From Streptomyces poonensis (GTDB lineage Bacteria; Actinomycetota; Actinomycetes; Streptomycetales; Streptomycetaceae): a DNA stretch of 64,000 bases. Shown in pieces: positions 48,767 through 57,965 of the stretch. The translations under genes and the position numbers were made by a program. Where the stretch lies: the NCBI RefSeq assembly GCF_014650915.1, contig NZ_BMVW01000004.1, positions 227,978 to 291,977 on the forward strand, in the 5' to 3' direction. Each line of letters begins with the position of its first letter. Position 1 is the stretch's first letter. The notes below the pieces were generated by a model, which saw only the letters and a program-made list of their open reading frames with translations, was not told the origin of the DNA and did not search any database.

Positions 48767-49530
48767 CCTGGTCCGAGATGCAGCCGCTGCTGGAGCAGGC
48801 GTGTTGGGACACCTTCTACATGGTGGGCTGGTCCACGCTCATCGCGGTCGTCGGGGGTCTCCCGCTCGGCATCCTGCTGGTGCTCACCGACCGCGGCGGG
48901 CTCCTCCAGAACGTCGTGGCCAACAAGGTCATCGGGCAGATCGTCAACGTCGCCCGCTCGCTGCCGTTCATCATCCTGATGGTCGCGCTGATGAGCTTCA
49001 CCCGCTGGATCACCGGGACGACCATCGGCCGCGAGGCCGCGATCGTGCCGCTCGCCATCGGCGCCATCCCGTTCTTCGCCCGCCTGGTCGAGACGGCCGT
49101 CCGCGAGGTGGACCACGGGCTCGTCGAGGCCGTGCAGTCGATGGGCGGCAACACCTGGACCGTCGTCCGCAAGGTCCTCGTCCCGGAGTCCCTGCCCTCG
49201 CTGATCTCATCGGCCACCACGACGATCGTCGCCCTGATCGGCTACTCCGCGATGGCCGGCACCGTCGGCGCGGGCGGCCTCGGTGACATCGCCATCCGGT
49301 ACGGCTACCAGCGCTTCGAGACCGGGCTGATGTGGATCACCGTGGCGATCCTCGCGGTCGTCATCTCGGTGATCCAGTTCGCCGGTGACTACGCGGCCCG
49401 TGGCCTGCACCGGCGCGGCGGCCGCTCGGGCCCCGGCCCGAAGCTGCGGCTGCTCAAGGCCAAGGAGCCCGACGCCCAGCCGGTCCCGGCGGCCGGAGCG
49501 ACGACCACCGACGTCAGCAAGGTGGCCTGA
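48763..49530 (+). CDS. metI: Methionine ABC transporter permease
   Basis: The 255-residue permease has five or six membrane helices and the EAA loop ALVEAVQSMGGNTWTVVRKVL, written here GLVEAVQSMGGNTWTVVRKV, contacting MetN. FIILMVALMSFTRWITGT and IALIGYSAMAGTVGAGGLGD are typical of MetI. The C-terminus extends about 35 residues past the last helix into a charged tail. The start GTG overlaps the metN stop. The 252-base gap to the first metQ contains a short hairpin (GGCCAC with GTGGCC, near 49532-49552) and a tandem repeat, which may set relative expression. Confidence 0.95.
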   Translation: MTWSEMQPLLEQACWDTFYMVGWSTLIAVVGGLPLGILLVLTDRGGLLQNVVANKVIGQIVNVARSLPFIILMVALMSFTRWITGTTIGREAAIVPLAIGAIPFFARLVETAVREVDHGLVEAVQSMGGNTWTVVRKVLVPESLPSLISSATTTIVALIGYSAMAGTVGAGGLGDIAIRYGYQRFETGLMWITVAILAVVISVIQFAGDYAARGLHRRGGRSGPGPKLRLLKAKEPDAQPVPAAGATTTDVSKVA

Positions 49531-49663
49531 CCGGCCACACCATTCGGGTGGCCCCGGCCGCCCGAGCGGTGGGGCCGTCCCGACGACCGGTTACATCCGT
49601 GACAGCCGCAAGGGCACGACCGCCGCAAGGGCACGCCCGGCGGCGAAGGCACCGACCGCGGCA

Positions 49664-49703
49664 ACAGCCGGACAGCCGGACAGCCGGACAGATCGGACAG
49701 CCG
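49664..49703. repeat. 8-base tandem repeats in the metI-metQ spacer
   Basis: Three exact copies of ACAGCCGG run from 49664 to 49687, then a diverged copy and a final ACAGCCG to 49703. They lie in the non-coding spacer before the first metQ gene. They may be slippage products without function. Confidence 0.85.
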
Positions 49704-49782
49704 TATCACCGTCCCGGTCCGCCGCCCCCAGCCCCCGTTCACCCAAAACGGGTCGCACCACACATAAGGAAAGGCACTTTTC

Positions 49783-50613
49783 GTGCGTAACACCGCCAAG
49801 ATCACGACCGCCGTCCTCGCCGCCGGAGCCCTCACCTTCGGGCTCACCGCCTGCGGTTCCGACGACTCCGACGCCGCCTCCGACACCTCCGGCCCGCTGG
49901 TCGTCGCCGCGACGCCCGTCCCGCACGCCGAGATCCTCAACTACGTCAAGGACAACCTGGCGAAGAAGGAGGGCCTCGACCTCGAGGTCAAGGAGTTCAC
50001 CGACTACGTCACGCCGAACACGGCGACCGAGGACGGTTCGGTGGGGGCCAACTACTTCCAGACGGAGCCGTACCTGGAGGACTTCAACAAGAAGAACGGC
50101 ACCCATCTGAAGTCCGTGGCGTCCGTGCACCTGGAGCCGCTGGGCCTGTACTCCAAGAAGGCCGACAAGGCGGACGACCTGAAGAACGGTGCGACCATCG
50201 CCGTCCCGAACGACACCGTCACCGAGGCGCGCGCCCTCCAGCTGCTGGCCGCCAACGGGCTCCTCACCCTCAAGGAGGGCGTCGGCACCTCGGCCACCAC
50301 CGCCGACATCACCGAGAACCCGAAGAACCTCAAGTTCAAGGAGCTGGAGGCGGCCCAGACGCCGCGTTCCCTCGACGACGTCGACGCCGCCGTGATCAAC
50401 GGCAACTACGCGCTGGAGGCCGACCTCAAGCCGGCCGAGGACGCCCTGGTGCTGGAGTCCCCCGAGAACAACCCGAACGTCAACCTCCTCGTGGTCAAGG
50501 AGGGCAACGAGGACGACCCGCGCGTGAAGAAGCTCGCCAAGCTCCTCACCTCCGACGAGGTGAAGAAGTTCATCGAGGACGAGTACGACGGCTCCGTCAT
50601 CGCCTCCTTCTGA
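49783..50613 (+). CDS. metQ: Methionine-binding lipoprotein (first copy)
   Basis: The 276-residue NlpA/MetQ-family solute receptor has a lipoprotein signal with lipobox LTAC (VLAAGALTFGLTACGSDD), lipidated at Cys24. The mature part shows VAATPVPHAEILNYVKD, LEVKEFTDYVTPN, ANYFQTEPYLEDFNKKNG, PLGLYSKKADK and DVDAAVINGNYALEA, as in MetQ. It delivers L-methionine to MetNI. The start is GTG, with AAGGAAAGG upstream. It is followed after 32 bases by a paralogue. Confidence 0.94.
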   Translation: MRNTAKITTAVLAAGALTFGLTACGSDDSDAASDTSGPLVVAATPVPHAEILNYVKDNLAKKEGLDLEVKEFTDYVTPNTATEDGSVGANYFQTEPYLEDFNKKNGTHLKSVASVHLEPLGLYSKKADKADDLKNGATIAVPNDTVTEARALQLLAANGLLTLKEGVGTSATTADITENPKNLKFKELEAAQTPRSLDDVDAAVINGNYALEADLKPAEDALVLESPENNPNVNLLVVKEGNEDDPRVKKLAKLLTSDEVKKFIEDEYDGSVIASF

Positions 50614-50645
50614 GCGGCCCGGCAGCACTCAGGGGGAGTGAACAA

Positions 50646-51485
50646 ATGAAGCTGCGCAAGCCCGTCCTGCCCGCGGCGGCCGGCGTCCTGGCCCTCGGCC
50701 TCGCGCTGACCGCCTGCGGCTCGGGCACGGACTCCGCCGGCTCCGGCGGCGCCGACGACACCCTGGTCGTCGGCGCCACCCCGGTCCCGGCCGGTGAGGT
50801 CCTCACGTACATCAAGGACGACCTCGCCGGGAAGGCGGGCCTGAAGCTGGAGATCAAGGAGTTCACGGACTACGTCCTGCCGAACACCGCGCTCCAGGAG
50901 GGCTCGCTCGACGCGAACCTGTACCAGCACGAGCCCTACCTGAAGGACTTCAACGAGTCCAAGGGCACCGACCTGGTCGCGGTCGCACCGGTCTACCTGC
51001 CGCCCCTGGGCGTCTACTCCAAGAAGGTCACCGACGTCGCGAAGCTCGCCGACGGAGCCACCGTCGCCCTGCCCAACGACACCACCAACGAGGCCCGCGC
51101 CCTGGAGCTCCTCGCCGCCGAGGGCGTGATCACCCTCAAGGACGGCGCCGGTGCGAACGCCTCTCCGGCGGACATCGCGAAGAACCCCCGGAACCTGACG
51201 TTCAAGGAACTGGAGCCCGCCCAGCTGCCGCGCTCGCTCGACGACGTGGACGCCGCGGTCATCAACAACAACTACGCCCAGGACGCGGGCCTCAGCCCCG
51301 CGAAGGACGCGATCCTGCTGGAGTCCGCGAAGGACAACCCGTACACCAACGTCCTCGCCGTCAAGCGCGGCGACGAGGACGATCCCCGGGTCGAGAAGCT
51401 CGTGAAGCTGCTCGGATCCGCCGAGGTGAAGAAGTTCATCGAGGACAAGTACCAGGGGTCCGTCCTGCCGGTCGCCTCCGGCTGA
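50646..51485 (+). CDS. metQ: Methionine-binding lipoprotein (second copy)
   Basis: The 279-residue paralogue of the preceding MetQ has its own lipobox LTAC (VLALGLALTACGSGTDSAG, Cys at about residue 25). The two proteins align along their length: VVGATPVPAGEVLTYIKDD, LEIKEFTDYVLPNTALQEGS, DVDAAVINNNYAQDA and the end KLVKLLGSAEVKKFIEDKYQGS. It differs by a more glycine-rich N-terminal linker. The two copies may bind different ligands, for example D-methionine or methionine sulfoxide, or raise capacity. GGGGGAG precedes the ATG. Confidence 0.93.
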   Translation: MKLRKPVLPAAAGVLALGLALTACGSGTDSAGSGGADDTLVVGATPVPAGEVLTYIKDDLAGKAGLKLEIKEFTDYVLPNTALQEGSLDANLYQHEPYLKDFNESKGTDLVAVAPVYLPPLGVYSKKVTDVAKLADGATVALPNDTTNEARALELLAAEGVITLKDGAGANASPADIAKNPRNLTFKELEPAQLPRSLDDVDAAVINNNYAQDAGLSPAKDAILLESAKDNPYTNVLAVKRGDEDDPRVEKLVKLLGSAEVKKFIEDKYQGSVLPVASG

Positions 51486-51495
51486 CGCACCGCCC

Positions 51496-51540
51496 ACCGC
51501 ACCACGAGGTCCCCCTCCCGGCGTGACCCCGTGGTGCGGT
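51496..51540 (+). terminator. Terminator of the met operon
   Basis: ACCGCACCACG (51496-51506) pairs perfectly with CGTGGTGCGGT (51530-51540). An inner GGTC/GACC pair extends the stem around the C-rich loop. It begins 10 bases after the second metQ stop. Confidence 0.75.
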
Positions 51541-51631
51541 CCGGTGCTTTCATGCTGCATGCTGGGCAGTTCAGCAGGACCCGGCACGACCCAGCAGGAC
51601 CCGACGGTTTCCGAAGGTTACGGAGCGGCGC

Positions 51632-52267
51632 ATGACTACCACCTTCCCCGACATCTCCCTCAGCACGGAGCGGTTGGTGCTGCGCCCCCTCGACGAGGAC
51701 GACGTCCCGGCCCTCACGGAGATGATGAACGACGAGCTGGTCGCGGCCTGGACGGACGCTCCCCAGCCGTTCACCGAGGAGAACGCCCGCACCTGGATCA
51801 CGGAGTACGCGCCCGGCGAACGCACCGCGGGCCGAGGCCTCCACCTCGCGGTCGCCGAGTTCCTGACCCAGCGTCTGGTCGGCCTCGTCCAGCTCACCGC
51901 GACGAATTGGCAGGTGCGCGCCACCGAGCTGTCGTACGTCGTCGCCCCCTGGGCACGCGGCGAGGGCTACGCCTCCGAGGCGGCGCTCGCCACCGCGCAA
52001 TGGCTCTTCGCCGAGCAGAAGTTCGAACGCATCGAGCTGCGCACGGCCGCCGACAACACCGCCGCCCAGCAGGTCGCCCAGAAGATCGGCTGCATCAGCG
52101 AGGGCGTCCTGCGCAACGCCTGCATAGCGCGTACGCGGACCGACGAGGGCTGGATCGACATCCGCACCGACTACATCGTCTGGAGCCTGCTCCCCGAAGA
52201 CCTCGAGGGCGTCAGCGAGGAACTGGCCGACACCGGCGGTTTCACGTCGTTCTCCCACTGGAACTGA
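51632..52267 (+). CDS. RimJ/RimL-type GNAT acetyltransferase
   Basis: The 211-residue protein begins STERLVLRPLDEDDVPALTEMM, as in RimJ/RimL-type enzymes. Motif A is ATELSYVVAPWARGEGYASEAALATAQWLF and ELRTAADNTAAQQVAQKIGCISEGVLRNACIARTRTDEGWIDIRTDY (in pieces) is the typical C-terminal part. These enzymes acetylate ribosomal N-termini or small amines. GGAG precedes the ATG by about 9 bases. It lies between the met operon and the cobalamin genes, with hairpins on both sides. Confidence 0.88.
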   Translation: MTTTFPDISLSTERLVLRPLDEDDVPALTEMMNDELVAAWTDAPQPFTEENARTWITEYAPGERTAGRGLHLAVAEFLTQRLVGLVQLTATNWQVRATELSYVVAPWARGEGYASEAALATAQWLFAEQKFERIELRTAADNTAAQQVAQKIGCISEGVLRNACIARTRTDEGWIDIRTDYIVWSLLPEDLEGVSEELADTGGFTSFSHWN

Positions 52268-52389
52268 GCCGTCCTCGTACGGGGACCCACCGGCACCGGC
52301 ACGTGCACCGGTTCGCCGCCCGCGGACCTGTCGGGCGCCCCGCCCGGCCGCTTCCTGGGGTGCGTCCCGGCCGCTCACGCGCGCGTGGC

Positions 52390-52421
52390 GTCGTACGTCC
52401 CCCCCGTCGGGGCCGTACGAC
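52390..52421 (+). terminator. Hairpin before cobL
   Basis: GTCGTACG (52390-52397) and CGTACGAC (52414-52421) pair, with CCCC/GGGG inside, giving about 12 pairs with one mismatch and a six-base loop. It lies 122 bases after the GNAT stop and 138 bases before cobL. The gap 52268-52558 otherwise shows no gene and no B12-box motif. Confidence 0.55.
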
Positions 52422-52558
52422 CGTCGGGCGGGCCCCGGCTCATGACGTACGACCGGCTCGGCGCCGCCCGGCCCTGACCAGGTACCCTCACGGAGCCCGT
52501 GCCGAGACCGCGCCGGGCACCCCCCACGCTCCGCACGCACCACTGGAGACTGACGACG

Positions 52559-53791
52559 ATGGCCGACCGGGTCACGGTGATCGGCTGGGACGGCTCGCCG
52601 CTGACCGCCGCGGCACGCTCCGCGCTCGGCGCCGCCACACTGGTGGCCGGCGCGGCCCACCATCTGGCGCTCGACGAGATACCCCCGGCCGCCGAACGCG
52701 TCCGGCTCGGCAGTGTCGCCCTCGCCGCCCGCCGTATCGCGGGCCACCGCGGGACCGCCGTCGTCCTCGCCGACGGGGACCCCGGCTTCTTCGGCGTCGT
52801 CCGCACCCTGCGCGCTCCCGAGTTCGGCCTGGAGGTCGAGGTCGTGCCCGCCGTCCCGGCCGTGGCCGCGGCCTTCGCGCGCGCGGGCATGCCCTGGGAC
52901 GACGCACAGGTGGTCGTCGCCCACCCCCGCACCCTGCGCCGCGCGGTGAACGTCTGCCGCGCCCATCACAAGGTCGCCGTCCTCACCGCGCCCGGCGCCG
53001 GCCCCGCCGAACTCGGCCTCCTCCTCGACGGGGTCCACCGCACCTTCGTCATCTGCGAGGAACTCGGCACCGACCGCGAGCGGGTCACCATCGTCACCTC
53101 CGACAAGGCCGCCGACCACACCTGGCGCGACCCCAACGTCGTCATCGTCATCGGCGGCCCCGTCGTCCCGGCCGAGGACGGCGGCTGGATCGCCGGCCGC
53201 GACCCGGCCGCCGGACCCCGCGGCTGGGCCCTGCCCGCCGACGTGTACGGCGGGCAGCTGGGCGAGGGCGAGACCGACCTGCTGCGCGCGGCCCAACTGG
53301 CGCGTCTCGGGCCGCGCACGGGCGACCTGGTGTGGGACATCGGCTGCGGCAGCGGGGCCTTCGCCACGGAGGCCGCGCGCTGCGGCGCCGCCGTCCTCGC
53401 CGTGGACCGCGACGCCGACGCCTGCGGCCGCACCTCGGCCGCGGCCCGCAGCTTCGGCGTCCAGCTCCAGATCGTGCACGGCACCGCGCCGCACATCCTG
53501 GAGAACCTCCCCGAACCCGACGTCGTCCGGGTCGGCGGCGGGGGAGCGGCGGTCGTCTCCGCCGTCGCCGACCGCCGCCCGCAGCGCATCGTCACCCACG
53601 CGGCGACCCGGGACGCCGCCGAACTCATCGGCAGGAACCTCTCGGAGCACGGGTACGCCGTCCAGTGCGCCCTCCTCCAGTCCGTCGAACTCGACACCCG
53701 GGCCTGGACGGAGAAGGAACGGAGCGTCGCGTTCCTGCTCACGGGGCAGCTGGAGCGGCGGGACGGAGCGCCGCCCGTACGTTCCCCGTGA
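52559..53791 (+). CDS. cobL: Precorrin-6Y C5,15-methyltransferase (decarboxylating), CbiE-CbiT fusion
   Basis: The 410-residue protein catalyses two methylations and a decarboxylation in corrin-ring synthesis. The N-terminal CbiE part (about 1-200) is a tetrapyrrole methylase: VTVIGWDGSPLTAAARSAL, VVLADGDPGFFGVVRTL and VPAVPAVAAAFARAG. The C-terminal CbiT part (about 215-405) has the SAM loop VWDIGCGSGAFATEAAR and VDRDADACGRTSAAA. ATG at 52559 is used; an in-frame upstream ATG would add 20 residues. It is close to the cobT and cysG genes. Confidence 0.92.
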   Translation: MADRVTVIGWDGSPLTAAARSALGAATLVAGAAHHLALDEIPPAAERVRLGSVALAARRIAGHRGTAVVLADGDPGFFGVVRTLRAPEFGLEVEVVPAVPAVAAAFARAGMPWDDAQVVVAHPRTLRRAVNVCRAHHKVAVLTAPGAGPAELGLLLDGVHRTFVICEELGTDRERVTIVTSDKAADHTWRDPNVVIVIGGPVVPAEDGGWIAGRDPAAGPRGWALPADVYGGQLGEGETDLLRAAQLARLGPRTGDLVWDIGCGSGAFATEAARCGAAVLAVDRDADACGRTSAAARSFGVQLQIVHGTAPHILENLPEPDVVRVGGGGAAVVSAVADRRPQRIVTHAATRDAAELIGRNLSEHGYAVQCALLQSVELDTRAWTEKERSVAFLLTGQLERRDGAPPVRSP

Positions 53792-54138
53792 TCCGCTTGT
53801 CGTACCGGCGCGGTAGGCTGGCCGATCGTCGTACCGCACTGCGGCACCCTGGTGCTTCGTAAGTCAATGTCCGAAAAACGTGCCCGTTTTGGTGCCGTGT
53901 GCGGTAAGGCGGTACCGGAGGGCTCGCAACGTGGCGCAGTCCACAGCGGACCGTCGCGGATCAGCTGTCGCGACGGCGGAGTGACCGGGACAATGCCAAT
54001 CAATGGCTTTGTCGTCTTTGCAGGCGGGTCGTTTCGTGCCGCTCGGCACGCACGCTCGTTCTCCAGATGCGGGGCGGTCGGCGCGCCGTTCCGGGCCAGC
54101 TGGCGTAGAAGCACTAACCGATCGGCGAGGGGTTACGC
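53792..54138. other. 347-base gap before bluB-cobT
   Basis: No frame here has coding character. I looked for a cobalamin riboswitch (the conserved B12 box) and did not find one. A short palindrome GTGCCGCTCGGCAC lies near 54038-54051. The region is less GC-rich around 53860-53900 and 53990-54030, so promoters are probably located there, but I cannot fix -35/-10 elements. Confidence 0.6.
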
Positions 54139-57100
54139 ATGACCGACACCGGCCAGGTCCCGGGTGAGGGACTGCCGGAGAGCGCAGGCATGGTGGAGCA
54201 GCCGGGCGTCCACGCGCCGGGTGCGTACACCTACCTCTCCGAGACGTCCGCCGAGGACGAAGAGCTGCTGCTGCCGGGCGCCCAGGGCGCCTGGGGCAAC
54301 GAGGTGCCGCCGCCCGCTCCCGAGCCGGTCGTCCAGGTCGTGCACGAGCCCGGTCCGCACGAGACGGACGGCCGGGACAGCGGTGCGGTGGACCTGAGCG
54401 CCGTCCGTACGTCCGAGGCGCACGCCATGCCCGAGGCCGCCTTCCACACGCCGGTCGCGACGCCCGTCCCGCAGCCGCCGGTGGCCCGCCGCCCGCTGCA
54501 CCTGGGACCGCCCCCGACGCCGGGCGGCTCCGCCAGCCCGGTCCGGTCCCTCGCCGACCGCGGTCCGGCCGGCGCCCCGACGCCCCCCGCCGCCGTACGG
54601 CCCGCCGCGCAGCCCACGACCCCTCCGGCCGGGCCCGAATACCTCGACGTGCCGCAGCACGCGGAGAGCGGTCCCGGGGCGACGCCCTGGGTGACCGCGC
54701 CGGTGGCGGCTCCTGCGGTGGGTGCCGAGGTTCCCCCGAGCGGCGAGGCGACGCCGGCCGCCGGCCCCCAGGGGGACGCCGAGGGACTCGGTACGGCCGT
54801 ACAGGCGCCGCAGACCGCGGAGGCCGAGGCGGAGGCGGAGACGGCCCCGGTCGTGCAGGACGAGCAGGCCGGGCAGGGCGAGAACGTCACCTGGGCCCAG
54901 GACGCGGCCCAGGCCGCAACGGCCGTGCAGGACCAGGCGGTCGTACAGGAGCACCCCGCAGTGCACGGCCAGGAGCCCGCACAGGATCCGCAGCCCGCAC
55001 AGGACGTGCCGGTGGCGGCACAGGCAGCGCAGGGGCCGCAGCCCGCGCAGGAGGAGTTCCAGGAGGAGTTCCCGGCCGCCCAGGGCGCGGCGGAGGTGAC
55101 GGAGGAGCAGGAAGCCGCCGCGGCAGCGGACGAGGCGGAGGCCCAGCCGGTCGCCCAGCCGCAGCCCGCCGAGCAGGAAGCGCCGATCGCGGCCGACCCG
55201 GCTGCCCCTGCGGCCGTGGCCGACGAGACCGCCGCGGCCCCGGATACCGCCCGCCTGTCCGACGCCGAGCCCGCCCAGGGGGCGCGGTACCCAGCGCCCG
55301 CCGTCGCGGAACCCGCCGCTCCCGTCGAGGAGCAGGTGGCCGAGGACGTCCAGGGAGCCGTTCCCGCGCAGCAGCCGGCCCCCGCCGAGAGCGGTGCCGA
55401 GCCGACGGAGACGGCCGTCACCCCGACCGCCGCCGAGCCGTCGCACACGGCCCCGGAGCCCACCGCCGACCAGCCCATGGGCCAGTTCGTCCCCGTGGAC
55501 GGCACGGTGCCCACCGCCCCGTACCCGGCCCAGCCGCTCCCCGCCGAGCAGCCGGTCGCGGCCGCACCGGCCCAGGACGAGATCCTCACCGCCACGGTTC
55601 CCGGCCCCCGCCTGCCCGAGGCACCGGCGACGACGGAACCGGCCGCAGCGGAACAGGTCGCAGCGGAACAGGTCGCAACGCAACCCGCGCCCGCAATCAC
55701 GTCCGATCCCACCCCCGAAGTCACCCCCGAAGTCACCTTGGTGACCGCCCCGGAGACCGACCCGGCGCCCGCCGCCGACGCCGAGGCCGTCGCACAGAGC
55801 GCGGACGACCTGGACACCCGGGCCGCCGACCAGGAGGACCAGGAAGACCAGGAAGAAGAGCAGCAAGTGCACGAACAAGGGAGCACGGCCGCCGTGGCCG
55901 TAGCCGGCGAGGCCACCGGCCCCGCCGCACCCGGCTACGACGACGTGGAGCGCGAGGCCGTGCTGCGCGTGATGCGCGAGCGCCGGGACATCCGCAACGG
56001 CTTCCGCAGCGACCCCATCCCGCACGAGGTGCTGCTCCGCGTCCTGGAGGCGGCCCACACCGCGCCGTCCGTCGGACACTCCCAGCCCTGGGACTTCGTC
56101 GTCATCCGCTCGGCCGAGACGCGCCGCTCCATGCACGAACTGGCCCAGCGCCAGCGCGAGGCGTACGCGAAGTCGCTGCCCAAGGGCCGGGCGAAGCAGT
56201 TCAAGGAACTGAAGATCGAGGCCATCCTCGACACCCCGGTCAACATCGTCGTCACCGCCGACCCCACCCGCGGCGGCCGCCACACCCTGGGCCGCCACAC
56301 GCAGCCCCAGATGGCGCCGTACTCGTCCGCGCTGGCGGTGGAGAACTTGTGGCTCGCTGCCCGTGCCGAGGGCCTCGGCGTCGGTTGGGTCAGCTTCTTC
56401 GACGAGCGGGAGATGGTCCGCGCACTGGGCCTGCCCGAGCACCTGGAGGTCGTGGCGTACCTGTGTGTCGGGTACGTGGACGAGTTCCCGGACGAGCCGG
56501 AGCTGATGCAGGCGGGCTGGTCCAAGCGCCGCCCGCTGTCCTGGGTCGTCCACGAGGAGACGTACGGCCGACGTGCCCTGCCCGGCGCGGAGCCGCACGA
56601 CCTGCTCGCCGAGACCGTCGCCGGGATCCGCCCGCTGGACGCCAAGGCGCTCGGCGAGGCCTGGGAGCGGCAGAAGCGCATGACGAAACCCGCGGGCGCA
56701 CTCGGCATGCTGGAGATCATCTCCGCGCAGCTGTCCGGTCTGTCCCGGCAGTGCCCGCCGCCGATCCCGGAGCCCGCGGCCGTCGCGGTCTTCGCGGGCG
56801 ACCACGGCGTGCACGCCCAGGGTGTCACCCCCTGGCCGCAGGAGGTCACGGCCCAGATGGTGGCCAACTTCCTGGGCGGGGGAGCGGTCTGCAACGCGTT
56901 CGCCTCCCAGGTGGGCGCCGAGGTCTGCGTGGTCGACGTGGGCGTGGCCGCCGACCTGCCCGCGACCCCGGGCCTGCTGCCCCGCAAGGTCCGCGCGGGC
57001 ACGGCCGACATGACGACCGGTCCGGCGCTGACCCGCGAAGAGGTCAAGCAGGCGATCGAGGTCGGCATCGAGACGGCCCGCGACCTGGTCGCGGCGGGCA

Positions 57101-57651
57101 ACAAGGCGCTGCTCACGGGTGAGATGGGCATCGCCAACACGACCGCGTCCGCCGCCCTGATCTCCGTGTTCACGGAGACGGACCCCGCCGAGGTCACCGG
57201 CCGCGGCACGGGCATCAACGACGAGACCCTCTCCCGCAAGACCGAGGTGGTCCGCCGGGCCATCGAGCTGCACCAGCCGGACCCGGCCGACCCCATCGGC
57301 GTCCTCGCCGCGTTCGGCGGCCTGGAGCACGCCGCGATGGTGGGCCTGCTCCTCGGCGGCGCGTCCCTGCGTACGCCGGTGATCCTGGACGGGGTCAGCG
57401 CGGGCGCCGCAGCCCTGGTGGCCCGCGCCATCGCCCCCGAGGTCCTGGCGGCCTGCATCGCGGGCCACCGCAGCGCGGAGCCGGGCCATGTGGCGGCCCT
57501 GAAGAAGCTCGGCCTGCGTCCCCTGGTCGATCTGGACCTCCGCCTCGGCGAGGGCACGGGCGCCCTTCTGGCCCTCCCGATGGTCCAGAGCACGGCCCGC
57601 GCGATGCACGAGGTGGCGACGTTCGACTCGGCGGGAGTGACGGAGAAGTAG
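54139..57651 (+). CDS. cobT: Disordered N-terminus fused to BluB and CobT domains
   Basis: The 1170-residue protein makes the lower ligand of B12 and activates it. Residues 1-590 are low complexity, rich in Pro, Ala, Glu and Gln, with AQ/EP repeats and a DQEDQEDQEEE acidic run. From about 600 to 802 is a BluB nitroreductase-like domain (RERRDIRNGFRSDPIPHEVL; AHTAPSVGHSQPWDFVVI; MAPYSSALAVENLWLAARAEGLGVGWVSFF), which forms dimethylbenzimidazole from FMNH2. From about 818 is CobT, with VFAGDHGVHAQGVTPWPQEV, MGIANTTASAAL, and the catalytic glutamate region GHRSAEPGHVAAL. The function of the long N-terminus is unknown. Confidence 0.9.
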   Translation: MTDTGQVPGEGLPESAGMVEQPGVHAPGAYTYLSETSAEDEELLLPGAQGAWGNEVPPPAPEPVVQVVHEPGPHETDGRDSGAVDLSAVRTSEAHAMPEAAFHTPVATPVPQPPVARRPLHLGPPPTPGGSASPVRSLADRGPAGAPTPPAAVRPAAQPTTPPAGPEYLDVPQHAESGPGATPWVTAPVAAPAVGAEVPPSGEATPAAGPQGDAEGLGTAVQAPQTAEAEAEAETAPVVQDEQAGQGENVTWAQDAAQAATAVQDQAVVQEHPAVHGQEPAQDPQPAQDVPVAAQAAQGPQPAQEEFQEEFPAAQGAAEVTEEQEAAAAADEAEAQPVAQPQPAEQEAPIAADPAAPAAVADETAAAPDTARLSDAEPAQGARYPAPAVAEPAAPVEEQVAEDVQGAVPAQQPAPAESGAEPTETAVTPTAAEPSHTAPEPTADQPMGQFVPVDGTVPTAPYPAQPLPAEQPVAAAPAQDEILTATVPGPRLPEAPATTEPAAAEQVAAEQVATQPAPAITSDPTPEVTPEVTLVTAPETDPAPAADAEAVAQSADDLDTRAADQEDQEDQEEEQQVHEQGSTAAVAVAGEATGPAAPGYDDVEREAVLRVMRERRDIRNGFRSDPIPHEVLLRVLEAAHTAPSVGHSQPWDFVVIRSAETRRSMHELAQRQREAYAKSLPKGRAKQFKELKIEAILDTPVNIVVTADPTRGGRHTLGRHTQPQMAPYSSALAVENLWLAARAEGLGVGWVSFFDEREMVRALGLPEHLEVVAYLCVGYVDEFPDEPELMQAGWSKRRPLSWVVHEETYGRRALPGAEPHDLLAETVAGIRPLDAKALGEAWERQKRMTKPAGALGMLEIISAQLSGLSRQCPPPIPEPAAVAVFAGDHGVHAQGVTPWPQEVTAQMVANFLGGGAVCNAFASQVGAEVCVVDVGVAADLPATPGLLPRKVRAGTADMTTGPALTREEVKQAIEVGIETARDLVAAGNKALLTGEMGIANTTASAALISVFTETDPAEVTGRGTGINDETLSRKTEVVRRAIELHQPDPADPIGVLAAFGGLEHAAMVGLLLGGASLRTPVILDGVSAGAAALVARAIAPEVLAACIAGHRSAEPGHVAALKKLGLRPLVDLDLRLGEGTGALLALPMVQSTARAMHEVATFDSAGVTEK

Positions 57652-57680
57652 GACCGGGCGGGCCAAAGGCCCGCCGGGTC
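57652..57680 (+). terminator. Terminator after bluB-cobT
   Basis: GACCGGGCGGGCC (57652-57664) pairs with GGCCCGCCGGGTC (57668-57680) with one mismatch and an AAA loop, immediately after the TAG. The rest of the 314-base gap holds a dispersed repeat (57712-57756) and no gene. Confidence 0.75.
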
Positions 57681-57711
57681 GGTCTGTGGGCAGTCGTTCC
57701 GCAGGGGCGAT

Positions 57712-57756
57712 GGGGGCACCTCCCTGCTCGAGCAGAGCCGAGAGCTCGGGGGAGGG
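57712..57756. repeat. Dispersed Streptomyces-type hairpin repeat
   Basis: The element starts GGGGGCACCTCCC and ends CTCGGGGGAGGG, an imperfect palindrome around CTCGAGCAGAGCCGAGAG. A relative lies at 14558-14600 inside the EamA gene and a degenerate one at 1875-1923. The type is familiar from Streptomyces intergenic regions. It is probably a small mobile or REP-like element. Confidence 0.65.
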
Positions 57757-57965
57757 TGGGCACAGACCGACCACCCGCAGCCGACAACGGCTCACCGCAC
57801 CGGGGGCCCGGGGCGCAGCCCCGGTCTCGGGAAGGGGCGGGTCCGGGGAAGAACACCCACCCCACCCCGGTTCCCACCGCCCCCGCACCTAAGATCCCAT
57901 GTCAGGGGCGCTCCGAAGGCGCAGCACCCCACCCCCGAAGAAGCCCCGCAGGGAGCCGTACGCCG

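Noticed and set aside
52268..54138. Cobalamin riboswitch before cobL or bluB-cobT
   Set aside because: No recognisable B12-box consensus is present in either upstream gap.
54133..57888. A 1251-codon open frame on the minus strand opposite bluB-cobT
   Set aside because: It is antisense to a gene with recognisable domains, has low-complexity Gly/Arg content and no domain. Long antisense frames are usual in GC-rich DNA.
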